From Haliscomenobacter sp. (GTDB lineage: Bacteria; Bacteroidota; Bacteroidia; Chitinophagales; Saprospiraceae), in NCBI RefSeq assembly GCF_016718685.1, contig NZ_JADKCX010000043.1:1-61067 (forward strand): a stretch of DNA of 61,067 nucleotides, given 5' to 3'. Shown here in pieces: positions 10,801 through 20,712 of the stretch (the stretch's first letter is position 1; each line of letters starts with the position of its first letter). The notes beneath the pieces were generated by a model. It did not search any database. It saw only the letters and a program-made list of their open reading frames with translations, and was not told the origin of the DNA. The position numbers and the translations under genes were made by a program.

Positions 10801-13800
10801 TCTGGACGGTACCTACCCGGAAGCGGGCGCCCAGATCGGTGTTGATCACTGCGTTCAGCGGTACATCGAAAGTCAGCGTCACTGGGCCGCTAGCGGCTAC
10901 ACTCTTCCACTGTACTTCACCTGCGTCGTTAAAGTCATCGTCGTTGTTCCAGTCGATGTAGCCATAAACGTACGCCGTGGTGTTCGTGGTCACGTTCACT
11001 GTGAAGCTGGCCTGTTCGCCCTGGAAGAGCATCGCAGGTTCGACAACGCCAGTCTCATCATCGGTATCTGTACCGTCATCACCACCATTGACTTCTCCAG
11101 CGTCGCTATCCGGCTGGCCGTTGGGTTCTACATCAACACCTCCACCCAAATAGGTCGTTGGTGTTTCTGCAACCCCGTGCCGTGGGCCGTCATTGGCTTC
11201 ATTCGTTGCATAACTTGGTGGTAAGTCCCCGTAGTCCAGGCCTTTCACCCGTACTTCGTAGTCTTCCACTTCCCCATCCATCGCAAAACCGATCGGGCTA
11301 TCCACCTGATCCTGTACCGTACCGATCCGGAAGCGAGCACCCAGATCAGTGTTGATCGTCGCACCAAGTGGTACATTGAAGGTCAGCACTACTGGGCCAG
11401 TCGCCGCAACCGTCGCTGACTGCACTTCTCCATTCCCAACTTCAAATTGGCCATTGCCATTCCAGTCAATGTAACCATATACATAAGCCGTAGTGTTGGT
11501 CACTACGTTTACTGTAAATTTCGCTTCTTCACCCTGGAAGATCATCGCAGGTTCTACTACCCCGTTTTCATCCGCACCATCGCCATTGCCGGTCTCGCCA
11601 GCATTAGGATCAGGCTGACCGTCCAGTTCTACATCTGGAGCAGTGCCCAGGTAAACTGTCGGTGTTTCACTCACGCCGTGGCGTGGGCCATCCACGCCAT
11701 CTTGCGTAGCGTATGGAGGCGTAGGCAAGTCACCAAAGTCCAGGCCTTTAACCCGAACAATGTAGTCTTCCACTTCCCCGTTCATCGCAAAACCTGTCGC
11801 CTGATCTACTTCATCCTGAACTGTACCGACACGGAAGCGCGCTCCCAAGTCGTTATTGATCACCGCGCTTGCTCCCAAGGGAACGTTGAAAGTCAAGGTC
11901 ACGGTAGCACTGGTATTCGCAGCTACTGTGCTGAACTGAATCTCTCCGTTGCCTGCATCAAATACGCCGTTGTCATTCCAGTCTACATAGCCATATACAT
12001 AAGCGGTACTCGCTGTTTTGTTCACTACTGCTACCTGGAAGGCCGCGGTCTCCCCACGGAAAATCATCGCAGGCTCAATCACCCCATCTTCGTCGTCACC
12101 GCCCGTGGAGTCGCCATCGTCACCGCCGTCGGTCTCCCCAGCATCAGCATCGGGTTGGCCGTCGGGATCGATGTCTACTACCGTACCCAAGTACAACTCA
12201 GGTGTTGGTGCAACCGCGTGGCGAGGGCCGTCTTGTGCATCAGTGGTCAAATAGGGTGCAGGTAAGTCGCCATAATCCAGCGCTTTGACTACAACCAGGT
12301 AGTCTTCTACTTCACCATCCATCGCAAAACCAAGTGGGGTGTTCACCTGAGCATCTACGCTACCTACCCGGAAGCGCGCGCCCAATGGAACCCCTGCCAC
12401 AGCATTCAATGGAACTGGGAAACTCAAATTTACGACCTGATTGATTCCGACTGGAATGGCCGTCGCCGAGGCAATTTCACCTAGGCCATCGAACTTGCCG
12501 TCGTTGTTCCAATCGATGTAGCCATACAAGTTGGATACAATTGAGTTGGTTACCCGAACCTCGAACACTGCGGTCTCCCCCTGGAAGATCATCACCGGTT
12601 TGGTCACGCCATTTTCGTCGTCACCGTCCGTGTCATTGTCATCTCCATTGGTGCCATCTTCACCAGCACCCAGATCGGGCTGACCATCCACGTCTACATC
12701 TACACTGGCACCCAGGTAAATCGCAGGTGTTTCGGCTACTGCATGGCGGGGGCCATTGTTGGCTTCCAAAGTCTGGTAGTCACCTGTGCTTACACCCGGC
12801 TGGGTATCTGCCAAGTCACCATAATCCAAACCTTTCACCCGAACGAGGTAGTCTTCTACTTCCCCGTCCATCGCAAAGCCTGTCGCTTGATCTACTTGAT
12901 CCTGGACGGTACCCACCCGGAAGCGGGCGCCCAAATCCGTGTTGATCACGGCGTTCAGTGGTACATCAAAGATCAAGGTCACTGGGCCATTCCCCGCTGT
13001 GGTGGTCCACTGTACTTCACCTGCGTCGTTAAAGTCATCGTCGTTGTTCCAGTCGATGTAACCATAAACATACGCGGTGGCGTTGGTCGTCACGTTCACC
13101 GTGAAGCTGGCCTGTTCGCCCTGGAACAGCATCGCAGGTTCGACAACACCAGTCTCATCATCGGTACCTGTACCGTCATCACCTCCATTGACTTCTCCAG
13201 CGTCGCTATCCGGCTGGCCGTTGGGTTCTACATCAACACCTCCACCCAAATAGGTCGTTGGTATTTCTGCAACCCCGTGCCGTGGGCCGTCATTCACTTC
13301 GTTTGTCGCATAACTTGGCGGTAAGTCACCGTAGTCCAGGCCTTTCACCCGTACTTCGTAGTCTTCCACTTCCCCGTCCATCGCAAAACCAAGCGGGCTA
13401 TCCACTTGATCCTGGACCGTACCAATCCGGAATCTTGCACCCAGATCAGTGTTGATCGTCGCATCAAGTGGTACATTGAAGGTCAGCACTACTGCGCCAG
13501 TTGCCGCAACAGTCGCTGACTGCACTTCTCCATTCCCAACTTCAAATTGGCCATTGCCATTCCAGTCAATGTAACCATATACATAAGCCGTAGTGCTGGT
13601 CACTACGTTTACGGTAAATTTCGCTTCTTCACCCTGGAAGATCATCGCAGGTTCTACAACCCCGTTTTCATCCGCACCATCGCCATTACCGGTTTCACCA
13701 GCATTAGGATCAGGCTGACCGTCCAGTTCTACATCTGGAGCTGTGCCCAGGTATACTGTCGGCGTTTCACTCACGCCGTGGCGGGGGCCATCCACGCCAT

Positions 13801-14935
13801 CTTGCGTAGCGTATGGAGGCGTGGGCAAGTCACCAAAGTCCAGGCCTTTAACCCGTACCAGGTAATCTTCCACTTCCCCGTTCATCGCAAAACCTGTCGC
13901 TTGATCTACTTCGTCTTGTACCGTACCTACCCGGAAGCGCGCTCCCAAGTCGTTATTGATCACCGCGCTTGCTCCCAAGGGAACGTTGAAAGTCAAGGTC
14001 ACGGTAGCACTGGTATTCGCAGCTACTGTGCTGAACTGAATTTCACCATTGCCTGCATCAAATACGCCGTTGTCATTCCAGTCTACATAGCCATATACAT
14101 AGGCAGTGTTCGCTGTCTTGTTCACTACTGCTACCTGGAAGGCCGCGGTCTCCCCACGGAAAATCATCGCAGGCTCGATTACCCCATCTTCGTCGTCACC
14201 GCCCGTGGAGTCGCCATCGTCACCGCCGTCGGTCTCCCCAGCATCGGCATCGGGTTGGCCGTCGGGATCGATATCTACTACCGTACCCAAGTACAGTTCA
14301 GGTGTTGGTGTCACCGCGTGGCGAGGGCCGTCTTGTGCATCAGTGGTCAAATATGGTGCAGGTAAGTCGCCGTAATCCAAAGCTTTGACTACAACCAGGT
14401 AGTCTTCTACTTCCCCGTCTTGAGCCGAGCCAAGCGGGGTATTTACTTCATTATCGATTGAACCAATCCGGAAACGGGCACCCAATGGTATCCCGGCCAC
14501 TGCATTCAATGGAACTGGGAAGCTCAGGTTTACAAGGGCATTGATTCCGGCTGGAATCGCAGTCGCCGAGGCAATTTCACCTGGGCCATCGAACTTGCCG
14601 TCGTTGTTCCAGTCGATGTAGCCGTACAAGTTGGCTACAATTGGGTTGGTTACCCGTACCTCGAACACGGCGTTTTCGCCTTGGAAGATCATCACAGGTT
14701 TGGTCACGCCGTTTTCGTCGTCGTTGACATCGCCATCATTGTCATCCCCATTGGTGCCGTCTTCGCCAGCACCCAGGTCGGGCTGGCCATTGGTGTCATT
14801 GTCTACGCTTGCGCCCAGATAAATGTAAGGTACTTCCCGCAATTGGTGGCGTGGGCCATTGTTGGCCAAAAGGGTTTGATAGTCACCGGAGCTAACACCG
14901 GGTTGGGTATCGGCTAAATCGCCGAAATCTTGGAG
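10713..14935 (-). repeat. Tandem 2.1-kb (700-residue) super-repeats of four GEVED modules
   Basis: The landmark CCAAGTCACC (LADTQPG module) lies at 14914 (as CTAAATCGCC), 12811 and 10713. The spacings are 2,103 and 2,098 bp; the second is 2,100 minus the two bases lost near 10773. Each block has the same four modules: LADTQPGVS, ALDYGDLPAPY, GLDFGDLPTPPY, GLDYGDLPPSY. A third copy follows at 10713-8640 and a clearly diverged fourth at 8640-6500. Near-identical copies next to diverged ones point to recent tandem duplication or gene conversion. The copy number in this assembly may be unreliable. Confidence 0.8.
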
Positions 14936-17248
14936 TACGGGCAGATCACCACATACTTCGTCACGTTGTTCGGGCGTACCATCATCGTTCAAGTCCAGGG
15001 TAGTGGCGTTGTACAGCCCTTCGCCTGGCTTGATCTGACCAGGAATGGTACTACCACAGGCGGTATAGATATTATTACCAGCATCAGCTGAAGCAGCGCC
15101 CAAGTTCAAGCTTACATTGTAGTTCAAAATGTAGGTATGCACCACCTCAACAGCTGGAGATACGGGGGCAGCTATCAACTGGTCACTTGCCAAGGTATTG
15201 GTGGCGCCACTTACCGTCAACAAGCTTACCGAGCCAGGATTGGCCGGATGACCAGGCGCATTGCTCGTATAGCTAGACGTATTGTTGATCGTGATATCGT
15301 CGTCAAAATCAGGCGTGTCTGTCAGGTCATAATCTCCTGCTGCACCACCCAGATTGCGCACAGTCACGGTATATGTCACGTTGTAGGAACCATCTGCTTG
15401 CTGTGCGCTCACTACCGGTCCCGTCTTGTCGTGGATGATGTAGGGCAGGTCGGCACAAATCTCATCCCGCTCTTCTGGGTTGTTGTCGTTGTTGGTATCC
15501 AGCGCCGTGGCGTTGTACAAACCTTGACCAGGTATAGAGGCATCGGCTATCGTTGGGCCAGAGGTGGCCGTAGTGGTACCACAGGAAGTGTACAGATTAT
15601 TGCCGCCATCCGTAGACGTTGCTGCCAAATCCAGTTTTACCCGATAGGTCAGCGTATACGTCTGGGTAGCACCTGCGCCGATGCTGATGTCATTGGCCAA
15701 GGTATTGGGCGTATTGTTGATCAAAGACAAGGCTCCACCCGCTACTGCTGGTACTACATTGCTCGTTGAATAACTCGCCTGGCTGATCACGATGTCGTCG
15801 TCAAACCCTGGCGTGTCCACCAGATCATAGGTGCCTGCTACGCCACCCAGGTTGCGCACCTGTACCGTGTAGGTTACCGTGTAGGTTCCGTCTGGGTTTG
15901 GTACCGGACTTACCGTAACCTGATCCTTGTTGTGAGTGATGTAAGGTAGATCGCCGCATACTTCGTCCGTCTCATCGATGGAGCCATTGGCACCATCATC
16001 CAGGCTGGTCATGTTGTACAAGCCTTCGCCCGGAGCAGGATTGCCCGGAGTAGCCGTACCACATGCCGTATAAGTGTCGTATACGCCAGCAGTGCCTGTA
16101 GTCAAATCCAGGCTTACATTGTAAACCAGGGTGTAGGTTTGCTCTACACCCGCTGCAATGCTTTGATTGCTCGACAAGGTGTTTTGCACCCCATTGGTCG
16201 TGGAAAGCAGCGGAGCAGGATTCCCTGGTAATGGTAATGCTGGAATATCGCGGGTATAGCTTGCACTGTTAATCGTAATGTCGTTCTCAAAGTTTGGGGT
16301 ATCGTAGAGGGTGTATACACCAGTGGCACCTCCCGTATTGCGCACTTTTACCGTATAGGTCACATTGTACGATCTATTGGGCAGTTGCGCGCTAATGACT
16401 GGGCCGCTCTTGTCGTGGGTGATGTATGGCAGATCGCCGCATACTTCGTCCCTTTGTTCGGGCAAATTATCGTCGTTTAAGTACAGCGCTGTCGCGTTGT
16501 ACAAGCCTTCACCAGGGATGGGATCGCCAGGGGTGCCACTGCCACAGGCGGTGTAGATATTGTCGCCAGTAGAGGTAGACGACAAGTCTAGCTTAACATT
16601 GTAGGACAATGTATACGTCTTTTTTTCTCCAGCTAGGATGGTGACATCGTTTGCTAGGGTATTTGACGCGCCATTGATGGTTGACAAGGAGCCACCTCCT
16701 GATGCCGGAATTGCATCCGATGTGAAGGAGTAAGCGGCCGTATTGATCGTGATATCATCATCAAATGTTGGGGTATCCACCAGGTCGTAAGAGCCGGCAG
16801 CACCACCCAAGTTTTTCACTTCTACCGTGTAGGTGATGTCATAAGAACGATCTGGTTTCTGAGGACTGATCGATGGTCCATTTTTCGTGTGAATGATGTA
16901 AGGCAAATCCGCACAGATCTCATCCTCTTCTTCCTGTGTGCCGTCATTGTTGGTATCCAGTACAGTAGCATTGTACAAGCCCTGACCTGGAGTAGAAATA
17001 TCGGTAATGGTAGGCCCCGGAGTGGCAGTGGTGGTTCCACAAACGGTGTACTTATTATCGCCACCATCCGTAGACGTAGTTGCCAAATCCAGTTTCACCC
17101 GATAGGTCAGGATGTAAGTCTGGACTACACCAGGAGCAATGCTTACATTATCGGCCAGGGTATTGGCCTGGCCATTGATCAAGGACAGAGGGTCGCCAGC
17201 AACTGCTGGTACTACATTGGTAGTTGCATAGGTGGCGGCCTGAATCAC
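10718..17248 (-). CDS. Giant surface protein, central fragment: DUF11-like repeats then GEVED super-repeats
   Basis: The longest intact piece, about 2,176 residues. From 17248 to ~14940 it has about five DUF11-like repeats of 470-500 bp. Each contains GDLPYIxHxKxGPxxS, YxVTYTVxVRNxGGxxGxYxLxDTPxFxxDIxI, SxxNGxxNTLxxxxxIxxGxxxTY, YTACG and GEGLYN..L. From ~14935 to 10718 it has GEVED modules 1-7 plus the start of the eighth, arranged as two full copies of a four-module block with a 2,100-bp period. The fragment starts after a low-quality stretch at 17380-17500 with several indels. It ends after ATGF, where two bases are lost. Such DUF11 and GEVED strings are usual in very long secreted Bacteroidota proteins. 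The role is probably structural or adhesive, which is inferred. Confidence 0.75.
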   Translation of the reverse strand: MIQAATYATTNVVPAVAGDPLSLINGQANTLADNVSIAPGVVQTYILTYRVKLDLATTSTDGGDNKYTVCGTTTATPGPTITDISTPGQGLYNATVLDTNNDGTQEEEDEICADLPYIIHTKNGPSISPQKPDRSYDITYTVEVKNLGGAAGSYDLVDTPTFDDDITINTAAYSFTSDAIPASGGGSLSTINGASNTLANDVTILAGEKKTYTLSYNVKLDLSSTSTGDNIYTACGSGTPGDPIPGEGLYNATALYLNDDNLPEQRDEVCGDLPYITHDKSGPVISAQLPNRSYNVTYTVKVRNTGGATGVYTLYDTPNFENDITINSASYTRDIPALPLPGNPAPLLSTTNGVQNTLSSNQSIAAGVEQTYTLVYNVSLDLTTGTAGVYDTYTACGTATPGNPAPGEGLYNMTSLDDGANGSIDETDEVCGDLPYITHNKDQVTVSPVPNPDGTYTVTYTVQVRNLGGVAGTYDLVDTPGFDDDIVISQASYSTSNVVPAVAGGALSLINNTPNTLANDISIGAGATQTYTLTYRVKLDLAATSTDGGNNLYTSCGTTTATSGPTIADASIPGQGLYNATALDTNNDNNPEERDEICADLPYIIHDKTGPVVSAQQADGSYNVTYTVTVRNLGGAAGDYDLTDTPDFDDDITINNTSSYTSNAPGHPANPGSVSLLTVSGATNTLASDQLIAAPVSPAVEVVHTYILNYNVSLNLGAASADAGNNIYTACGSTIPGQIKPGEGLYNATTLDLNDDGTPEQRDEVCGDLPVLQDFGDLADTQPGVSSGDYQTLLANNGPRHQLREVPYIYLGASVDNDTNGQPDLGAGEDGTNGDDNDGDVNDDENGVTKPVMIFQGENAVFEVRVTNPIVANLYGYIDWNNDGKFDGPGEIASATAIPAGINALVNLSFPVPLNAVAGIPLGARFRIGSIDNEVNTPLGSAQDGEVEDYLVVVKALDYGDLPAPYLTTDAQDGPRHAVTPTPELYLGTVVDIDPDGQPDADAGETDGGDDGDSTGGDDEDGVIEPAMIFRGETAAFQVAVVNKTANTAYVYGYVDWNDNGVFDAGNGEIQFSTVAANTSATVTLTFNVPLGASAVINNDLGARFRVGTVQDEVDQATGFAMNGEVEDYLVRVKGLDFGDLPTPPYATQDGVDGPRHGVSETPTVYLGTAPDVELDGQPDPNAGETGNGDGADENGVVEPAMIFQGEEAKFTVNVVTSTTAYVYGYIDWNGNGQFEVGNGEVQSATVAATGAVVLTFNVPLDATINTDLGARFRIGTVQDQVDSPLGFAMDGEVEDYEVRVKGLDYGDLPPSYATNEVNDGPRHGVAEIPTTYLGGGVDVEPNGQPDSDAGEVNGGDDGTGTDDETGVVEPAMLFQGEQASFTVNVTTNATAYVYGYIDWNNDDDFNDAGEVQWTTTAGNGPVTLIFDVPLNAVINTDLGARFRVGTVQDQVDQATGFAMDGEVEDYLVRVKGLDYGDLADTQPGVSTGDYQTLEANNGPRHAVAETPAIYLGASVDVDVDGQPDLGAGEDGTNGDDNDTDGDDENGVTKPVMIFQGETAVFEVRVTNSIVSNLYGYIDWNNDGKFDGLGEIASATAIPVGINQVVNLSFPVPLNAVAGVPLGARFRVGSVDAQVNTPLGFAMDGEVEDYLVVVKALDYGDLPAPYLTTDAQDGPRHAVAPTPELYLGTVVDIDPDGQPDADAGETDGGDDGDSTGGDDEDGVIEPAMIFRGETAAFQVAVVNKTASTAYVYGYVDWNDNGVFDAGNGEIQFSTVAANTSATVTLTFNVPLGASAVINNDLGARFRVGTVQDEVDQATGFAMNGEVEDYIVRVKGLDFGDLPTPPYATQDGVDGPRHGVSETPTVYLGTAPDVELDGQPDPNAGETGNGDGADENGVVEPAMIFQGEEAKFTVNVVTNTTAYVYGYIDWNGNGQFEVGNGEVQSATVAATGPVVLTFNVPLGATINTDLGARFRIGTVQDQVDSPIGFAMDGEVEDYEVRVKGLDYGDLPPSYATNEANDGPRHGVAETPTTYLGGGVDVEPNGQPDSDAGEVNGGDDGTDTDDETGVVEPAMLFQGEQASFTVNVTTNTTAYVYGYIDWNNDDDFNDAGEVQWKSVAASGPVTLTFDVPLNAVINTDLGARFRVGTVQNEVDQATGFDGRGSRRLPRSGQRFGLW

Positions 17249-17870
17249 TATATCGTCATCAAAGGACGGGCGGTCGATCAGGTCGTATGTACCCGTGATG
17301 CCACCCAGGTTGCGTACCTCTACCGTATACGTTACCGTGTAGGTGCCGTCTGGATTGGGTTTTGGGCTTACGGTTACCTGGTCTTTTGTGCGTGATGTAC
17401 GGCAGGTCGCCGCAGAGCCTCATCCGTTTCTTCGGGGCTATTGTCATCGTTGGTATCTAGCGCACTCTGATTATAAGCGCTTCCGAAGGGCTGGATTACC
17501 AGGAGTACACGCACCGCAAGCAGTATATTTGTTATCACCTGCAGCTCCACCGATAAGATCTAGCGTCACATTGTATGTTAACGTATAGGTTTGGGTTTGG
17601 CCAAAAGTAATCGGCACATCGCTACCCAGGGTGTTTTGTGCCCCATTGGTTGTGGAAAGCAGCGGAGCAGGATTCCCTGGTAATGGTAATGCTGGAATAT
17701 CGCGGGTATAGCTTGCACTGTTAATCGCAATATCTGCATCAAAAGTAGGGGTATCAAACAAGTTGTAAGTGGATGCCGCCCCTTCGTTTTTAACGGTAAT
17801 CTTATAGGTCACCACAAAAGTGCGGTTGGACTGCTCTACGGCCGATACGAAAGCTTTATCGTGGGTGATT
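14935..17870 (-). repeat. Six tandem DUF11-like repeats
   Basis: The landmark I(T/I)HxK lies near 17860, 17390, 16890, 16416, 15932 and 15433, with the array ending near 14935. The period is 470-500 bp (~160 residues). Each unit has VTYxVxVRNxGG, xDTPxFDxDIxI, an NTLxxD linker, YTLxYxVxLDL, YTACG and GLYN. Within units the sequence varies more than in the GEVED super-repeats. Confidence 0.75.
17259..17447 (-). CDS. Giant surface protein, short fragment of a DUF11-like repeat
   Basis: A 62-codon frame reading LCGDLPYITH correctly for about ten residues before slipping out of frame. Comparison with the sister repeats shows several one-base errors within ~120 bp here. Two bases are missing near 17480-17495 (AP.EG.YNQSALDTN expected), one extra C lies near 17421, and an A-run indel lies near 17385. 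The next frame should read DQVTVSPKPN. This is the densest cluster of indels in the window. It should not be treated as a gene. Confidence 0.4.
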   Translation of the reverse strand: MTIAPKKRMRLCGDLPYITHKRPGNRKPKTQSRRHLHGNVYGRGTQPGWHHGYIRPDRPPVL

Positions 17871-19060
17871 TTTGGTGCCGGCGCAAAACCAAAGTCGATG
17901 GTCATATCACCATCGTCATCGGTATTGGTATCGGGGAAGCCTGCCGGAACCGTTTTATTGTCCTGCTCACCGCCCGTGCCGACTTCCTGAAAGCCCGTCG
18001 GTAGGGCATCTGCGGTAAGGGTAAAGGTTTCCGAGGTGACCACGGTACCGATGCCGCCGGGTTGAGCCCCATTGTCGTTGTTGTCAGTGCCTGAGGTTGT
18101 ATTGGTAATCGTACTTGATATGAATCCAGTCAGGGCCGGATTGGCCGCAGGGAGTTGGACATAATATTGACCGGGCTGCAAGTAGCCGAAATAATAATCC
18201 CCATTGGAGTCGGTAATGTCGAAGCCTACGAAAGAACCGCCAGCGGTATAGAGTTCTACCCTTACGCCGGGGAGCGGGTTTTCACCGGGTTGGTCGTAGA
18301 TGCCGTTGTCGTTGGCATCGTACCAGACGGTACTACCCACACTCACACAAACGCCTTCGGTAAACACCGCTGGGCAACAAGAGCTGATTTGGCAGCCTAC
18401 ATTGCCACTGGCGGTACTCGTGCCCGTGAAGGTATAAGTACCTGGCCGATCGACCGTAAACACTGGCCCAACTCCCACTGCGACTCCGTTTCGATACCAG
18501 GTCACATCCGTGGCATCAGCGGGAGCGCTGAGGGTAAAGGTTTGTCCGACACAGATGGGTCTTGGCGTGGGGTAGGTCAATACCTCCACGTTGAAAGGAA
18601 CTGTGGTTTGGCAGCTACCCAGGGCCGGATTGGTCGCTACCACTGTGATGGTGTGTACACCGGGCGATAGCGTAGTGGTGGAGCTCAATAGAGTGGCTCC
18701 TTCATAAAAGGCCAGAGAGGCACCGTCCGGATTTTGCACCAAATTGGCCAGATTGACCGTGGCCCCCAAACCCGTGGCACTCTCGCACAGCGTAAGGGCA
18801 TTGGCCGTTACATCGGGCTTGTCCTGGATGGTGACCACAAACTCCTGTACCGGAACAGGGTTACACTCTGCACCGGATGCGGAATTATAAATAGCATATA
18901 CATAATAAGTGCCGGGCGCCAGGCTACTCCAGCCCGCTGCCGCTGCCGTGAGGGTAGCCGTATAGGGCGCAGCGCCGCCAGTCGGCGTCACAGTAGCGAT
19001 GGTGGTACCCCCAGCATAGATAATACCGGCCTCCGTCGCCGTAGGCGTCGCCCCCGCCAT
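17471..19060 (-). CDS. Giant surface protein, fragment with Ig-like, SdrD-B-like and first DUF11-like domains
   Basis: About 529 residues. The N-terminal third has Ig/PKD-like sequence (TYYVYAIYNSASGAECNPV; DKPDVTANALTLCES; VTWYRNGVAVGVGPVFTVDRPGTYTFTG). A typical SdrD-B-like domain follows near 18370-17900 (VGSTVWYDANDNGIYDQPGE, VGFDITDSNGDYYFGYLQPG, MTIDFGFAP). It then begins the first DUF11-like repeat (ITHDKAFVSAVEQ, DTPTFDADIAINSASYTRD). It joins the upstream fragment through an indel in a T run near 19084. The sister gene at 20888-23060 shows the undisturbed reading (VRFSSDQ). It ends at 17471 in frameshifted sequence. Confidence 0.7.
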   Translation of the reverse strand: MAGATPTATEAGIIYAGGTTIATVTPTGGAAPYTATLTAAAAGWSSLAPGTYYVYAIYNSASGAECNPVPVQEFVVTIQDKPDVTANALTLCESATGLGATVNLANLVQNPDGASLAFYEGATLLSSTTTLSPGVHTITVVATNPALGSCQTTVPFNVEVLTYPTPRPICVGQTFTLSAPADATDVTWYRNGVAVGVGPVFTVDRPGTYTFTGTSTASGNVGCQISSCCPAVFTEGVCVSVGSTVWYDANDNGIYDQPGENPLPGVRVELYTAGGSFVGFDITDSNGDYYFGYLQPGQYYVQLPAANPALTGFISSTITNTTSGTDNNDNGAQPGGIGTVVTSETFTLTADALPTGFQEVGTGGEQDNKTVPAGFPDTNTDDDGDMTIDFGFAPAPKITHDKAFVSAVEQSNRTFVVTYKITVKNEGAASTYNLFDTPTFDADIAINSASYTRDIPALPLPGNPAPLLSTTNGAQNTLGSDVPITFGQTQTYTLTYNVTLDLIGGAAGDNKYTACGACTPGNPALRKRL

Positions 19061-20712
19061 TTGGTCGGAGGAGAAACGTACAAAAAACGAACAAGGTCGG
19101 CGGCAATTTGATCCGATTGCACCGATACATCCACACCGCTACTGTTTTCGCAAAGGGCTTGCGGTGTAGGCATCGGGTTGGAGAAGACCGGTGGAACGGT
19201 ATTACAGATGGAGAAAGTAGACGTTTGCGGCCCACAGCCAGTACTGCTCACCCCACTGATGGTAAGTGTGAAGACCCCACAGCCAGTGCCCGTGATGGTC
19301 ACGCTGTTGTCGCAGGGATCGAAGGTCATACCCGAAAGCGAGGTGGGTACCCAGCTACTGCCACACACAACACCGTCGCAGTCGTTAAAGGCTTCCTGAT
19401 TAAGGTAAAACTTGGAACCGCCTGTACTGCAAATATTTTTGGTAAAAGAATTAGGCAGGCCAACCGGGCAGCACTCTTTGATAATGCCGATGGCTTTGCC
19501 ATAACCGGAGCCTGCTCCCGTCAATGGATTGGGTGCAGCGGCACCCAGATATGCCATTGTATTGGCATCAAAGGCAGAAATGCAGTCCTCCGTTGGATCA
19601 GCGGTGCGGTTTGAGACGTACAGACGGTTAGAAGTTTCCGACCAGACCATTCCCATACCCAGATGGTATCCGCCGCCGCCCAATACATCATCTACTAGCG
19701 ATTTGGCCAACAAAATACCACTGGCATTATACTTTAATAAATAGGTGCCTGCCCCGCCGACTACCGCACTTTCCACTACATATATGTTGCCGGCATTATC
19801 CCCTACGATACCATGTATGCCGGTCGCGGCATTAGGCGTATAGTTTTCGCCAATGTTTACAGTTTCATTCGGTCCCTGTACGATCAGGGGTAATATACAA
19901 GACCCTGTTCCGGCAATACCGGCTTCCAATTGCGCTTTAGAAAATGCCCAAACACGGTTACGTGTAAGACCCGAAACATATACGGTTTCCGTTACGGGAT
20001 TGTAGGATAAGCCCCAAGGAGTTCCAATGATTTGAACACCATTTTCGTCCGCCAGACACATCTGGCCTATTTTAACGCCTGTACACAAGTCATAGGCCGA
20101 TGGACCGCCCAAACCCGTCACATACAGGGTATTCCCTATACTGAACATATTGGTGTGTACGCCAGCATCATAAACAGTGGTGCCTGTAACTGGAAATATA
20201 TCGCCATCACAGGTCAGTTTCCGGATATAGCTATTATTTGCCGTTTCAGCGATGTACAAATTACCGTTCAAATCAGTCGCAATTCCATGCGGAAAAGGCA
20301 ACTCACTTGCGTTCGTCCCCGGATACCAAGGACCGCCTCCGGGCGCACTGATTTGAGTCAATGATGTACCACTGCCAACTGCAAATTTTAATACGGACTT
20401 CTCGGCCGGCTCATTCAGATAGATGTACTCCTTACAATTGCAGGATTGTGCCTGTAGCGCGCTGGGGCTCAGTAGGCCCAACAAGAGCAGGCCACAAGCC
20501 ACTGTCAAGATGCGGAAACCAGAAAAAGCAGTGCTACTCCGCAGCGCGTCAGCATCTTCACTCGCGCAAGTACGCTGCAGGCTGCGCAGCAGCTTACGTT
20601 GTTGGGGAATGAACACTACATACAGCAGCATAGTCCCTACCAACAAAAACGGGATACTGAGTCGAATGGCACTGGCCAGGCTAGTTGCCCATCCACTCCA
20701 TAGCCGGAGCAC
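18988..20712 (-). CDS. Giant surface protein, N-terminal fragment: signal peptide and beta-propeller-like region
   Basis: About 574 residues. A hydrophobic segment near residues 20-35 (IPFLLVGTMLLYVVF) comes first, then a signal-peptide-like stretch ending ACGLLLLGLLSPSALQAQS. After the likely cleavage at AQ/S, Cys-Asn-Cys leads into propeller-like blades: FPHGIATDLNGNLYIAET, PWGLSYNPVTETVYVSGL, IHGIVGDNAGNIYVVES, MGMVWSETSNRLYVSN. These resemble NHL/SMP-30-type repeats. Ig-like sequence follows (ICNTVPPVFSNPMPTPQALC). The frame here opens with GTG directly after a stop. An upstream frame ending at 20681 probably supplies the true N-terminus through a one-base G-run error (MEWMGN should read MEWMATSLAS). 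It ends in a frameshift near 19084. Confidence 0.7.
   Translation of the reverse strand: MLRLWSGWATSLASAIRLSIPFLLVGTMLLYVVFIPQQRKLLRSLQRTCASEDADALRSSTAFSGFRILTVACGLLLLGLLSPSALQAQSCNCKEYIYLNEPAEKSVLKFAVGSGTSLTQISAPGGGPWYPGTNASELPFPHGIATDLNGNLYIAETANNSYIRKLTCDGDIFPVTGTTVYDAGVHTNMFSIGNTLYVTGLGGPSAYDLCTGVKIGQMCLADENGVQIIGTPWGLSYNPVTETVYVSGLTRNRVWAFSKAQLEAGIAGTGSCILPLIVQGPNETVNIGENYTPNAATGIHGIVGDNAGNIYVVESAVVGGAGTYLLKYNASGILLAKSLVDDVLGGGGYHLGMGMVWSETSNRLYVSNRTADPTEDCISAFDANTMAYLGAAAPNPLTGAGSGYGKAIGIIKECCPVGLPNSFTKNICSTGGSKFYLNQEAFNDCDGVVCGSSWVPTSLSGMTFDPCDNSVTITGTGCGVFTLTISGVSSTGCGPQTSTFSICNTVPPVFSNPMPTPQALCENSSGVDVSVQSDQIAADLVRFLYVSPPTKWRGRRLRRRRPVLSMLGVPPSLL

Noticed and set aside
9259..14365. 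Plus-strand frames of 270-304 codons recurring every 2.1 kb
   Set aside because: Antisense of the GEVED super-repeats. Their similarity to each other is only the repeat structure of the minus-strand gene.
8640..14935. Tandem repeats as a CRISPR array
   Set aside because: The repeat units are 2.1 kb or ~525 bp and coding. There is no 25-40 bp repeat with unique spacers and no cas gene.
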